DNA of 64,000 nt from Hymenobacter wooponensis (GTDB taxonomy: Bacteria > Bacteroidota > Bacteroidia > Cytophagales > Hymenobacteraceae). Below are positions 63,239 through 64,000 of this stretch, in pieces. The notes under the pieces are model-generated. The model was given only the letters and a program-made list of their open reading frames with translations, searched no databases and had not been told where the DNA came from. Position numbers and translations under genes: made by a program. The first letter of the stretch is position 1, and every line of letters begins with the position of its first letter. Where the stretch lies: assembly GCF_004745865.1 (NCBI RefSeq), contig NZ_SRKZ01000003.1:248001-312000 (forward strand), in the 5' to 3' direction.

Positions 63239-63679
63239 ATGAAAAAAACCCTGCTCCTCTGTCTCACCTTATTGCTCGGTGTACTTGGCGCCGCCTCGGC
63301 CCAATCACTCTCCCCCCTGGGTGTTTGGACTGATGGCGAAAAGAAAGCCCAGTTCGAAATTTACAAGTGTGGCGACAAATTGTGCGGCAAGATTCTTAGC
63401 CTCACTGAGCCCAACGACCCTAAAACCGGTAAGCCTAAACTGGATGCTCAGAACCCCGATCCGAAACTGAGAAACCGGCCGTTGGTTGGCATAGTGTTCA
63501 TGCAAAGCTTCGAGTATGAGGGCGAAAACAAGTGGGATGATGGCAAAATTTACAAGCCTCAAAACGGTAAGACCTACTCTTGCTACATCAAAATGCTCAA
63601 GCAAAACTCAATGGAGGTGAAGGGCTACATCGGCTTCTCCCTCATCGGTGAGTCACAAACCTGGACTCGGGTGCGCTAG
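63239..63679 (+). CDS. Secreted DUF2147 protein
   Basis: A 146-residue exported protein: signal peptide (MKKTLLLCLTLLLGVLGAASAQ), then the DUF2147 domain, with GVWTDGEKKAQFEIYKCGDKLCGKILSL at the N-terminal side, DPKTGKPKLDAQNPDPKLRNRPLVGIVFMQSF in the middle and a C-terminal YIGFSLIGESQTWTRV. The two Cys of KCGDKLCGK are characteristic. Function of the family is unknown; the fold is calycin-like. A terminator follows and a paralogue starts 128 bases after the stop. Confidence 0.93.
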   Translation: MKKTLLLCLTLLLGVLGAASAQSLSPLGVWTDGEKKAQFEIYKCGDKLCGKILSLTEPNDPKTGKPKLDAQNPDPKLRNRPLVGIVFMQSFEYEGENKWDDGKIYKPQNGKTYSCYIKMLKQNSMEVKGYIGFSLIGESQTWTRVR

Positions 63680-63710
63680 ACATCCGGCTTTAACAAGCCA
63701 GCATTTTATA

Positions 63711-63745
63711 AGCGACGCTTCTACTCAGAAGCGTCGCTTTTTTTG
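63711..63745 (+). terminator. Terminator after the first DUF2147 gene
   Basis: AGCGACGCTT (63711-63720) pairs with AAGCGTCGCT (63729-63738), with 8-base loop and T7 next to it. Confidence 0.95.
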
Positions 63746-63806
63746 TTTATTACCTCCACGCTGGGCCAGTCTGCCATTCAGAAACTTGCGCCCACCTCAG
63801 GAAGAT

Positions 63807-64000
63807 ATGACACAGCTAACGCGATGGAGCACGGCGCTACTTACACTACTACTGGGGTTACTAGCCTCAGTTGCGGGGCTAGGCCAGTCAAGCTCGCCCG
63901 TGGGGGTGTGGGTAGATGATTCCGCGAACACGCATATCGAGATTTTTAGCTGTGGCAAGAAAGAGCTGTGTGGTAAGCTGGTGTGGCTTCGCCCTACTTC
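63807..64000 (+). CDS. Second DUF2147 protein, cut by the window end
   Basis: From the ATG at 63807 the visible 64 residues comprise a signal peptide (LLTLLLGLLASVAGLGQ) and the start of a DUF2147 domain (SPVGVWVDDSANTHIEIFSC, then KKELCGKLVWLRPT). The GVW and Cys pattern equals that of the gene before, so these are tandem paralogues. The rest lies beyond the window. Confidence 0.85.
   Translation, partial: MTQLTRWSTALLTLLLGLLASVAGLGQSSSPVGVWVDDSANTHIEIFSCGKKELCGKLVWLRPT

Noticed and set aside
1..64000. CRISPR array, rRNA, prophage or insertion-sequence transposase
   Set aside because: Looked for regular spaced repeats, rRNA-like conserved runs and transposase or integrase frames; none found.

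Overview
The window reads as chromosomal DNA of a Bacteroidota bacterium, most likely Hymenobacter or a close relative (inferred from gene content; no marker gene such as 16S rRNA is present). Support comes from moderately GC-rich coding DNA, several promoters of the Bacteroidota type (TTG, about 18 bases, TAnnTTTG), almost no Shine-Dalgarno sites, carboxypeptidase-regulatory-like domains, a TonB receptor, DUF3526 ABC permeases, Ferritin_2 proteins and a fused IcmF mutase. The 7-mer GGCCTAG/CTAGGCC is strikingly frequent throughout, in genes and between them.

Layout. 0.3-3.3 kb: leftward folD, a small ORF and lepA. 3.6-6.2 kb: GlcG/HbpS-like protein and a GH15 glucosidase. 6.3-15.1 kb: a small His-rich secreted protein, a siderophore-type TonB receptor, a nested intergenic inverted repeat, an ABC exporter (ATPase plus two DUF3526 permeases), a secreted aspartoacylase-like protein and a DUF1349 protein. 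15.3-19.0 kb: two paralogous secreted proteins flanking a small gene, then an AT-rich patch of three small genes that may include an immunity protein. 19.1-22.6 kb: fused isobutyryl-CoA mutase IcmF. 22.6-24.4 kb: an AT-rich secreted orphan, a remnant of an amino-acid permease gene and a DUF892 ferritin-like protein.

25-34.4 kb: two closely related class B penicillin-binding proteins with lipoprotein signals. They flank an APC permease, a DinB-like protein, an alpha/beta hydrolase, an AraC regulator and a secreted orphan; with the permease remnant this looks like an old tandem duplication. 34.5-39.8 kb: a hydrolase, a membrane orphan, an aldo/keto reductase, an OmpA-type protein and a polysaccharide deacetylase. 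39.9-44.4 kb: two disordered hydrophilic proteins, a Ferritin_2 pair and an esterase. 44.8-48.4 kb: Ada, two small acidic or His-rich proteins and an acyl-CoA ligase.

48.6-54 kb is an ion-stress block: DUF202, a cupredoxin-like protein with a CopA-type copper ATPase, and a CLC-F fluoride/proton antiporter gene preceded by a promoter and a clear fluoride (crcB) riboswitch. Next to it is an isolated 45-codon gene with its own promoter and terminator. 54.3-62.4 kb: FKBP isomerase, membrane orphan, Kup potassium transporter, subtilase lipoprotein, M61 peptidase and an NlpC/P60 hydrolase. 62.4-63.2 kb holds no large gene but, on the minus strand, a compact transcription unit with promoter, a 23-codon ORF behind an exceptionally strong Shine-Dalgarno, a structured 3' region and a terminator. 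This is the most unusual item here. The window ends in a tandem DUF2147 pair, the second cut by the edge.
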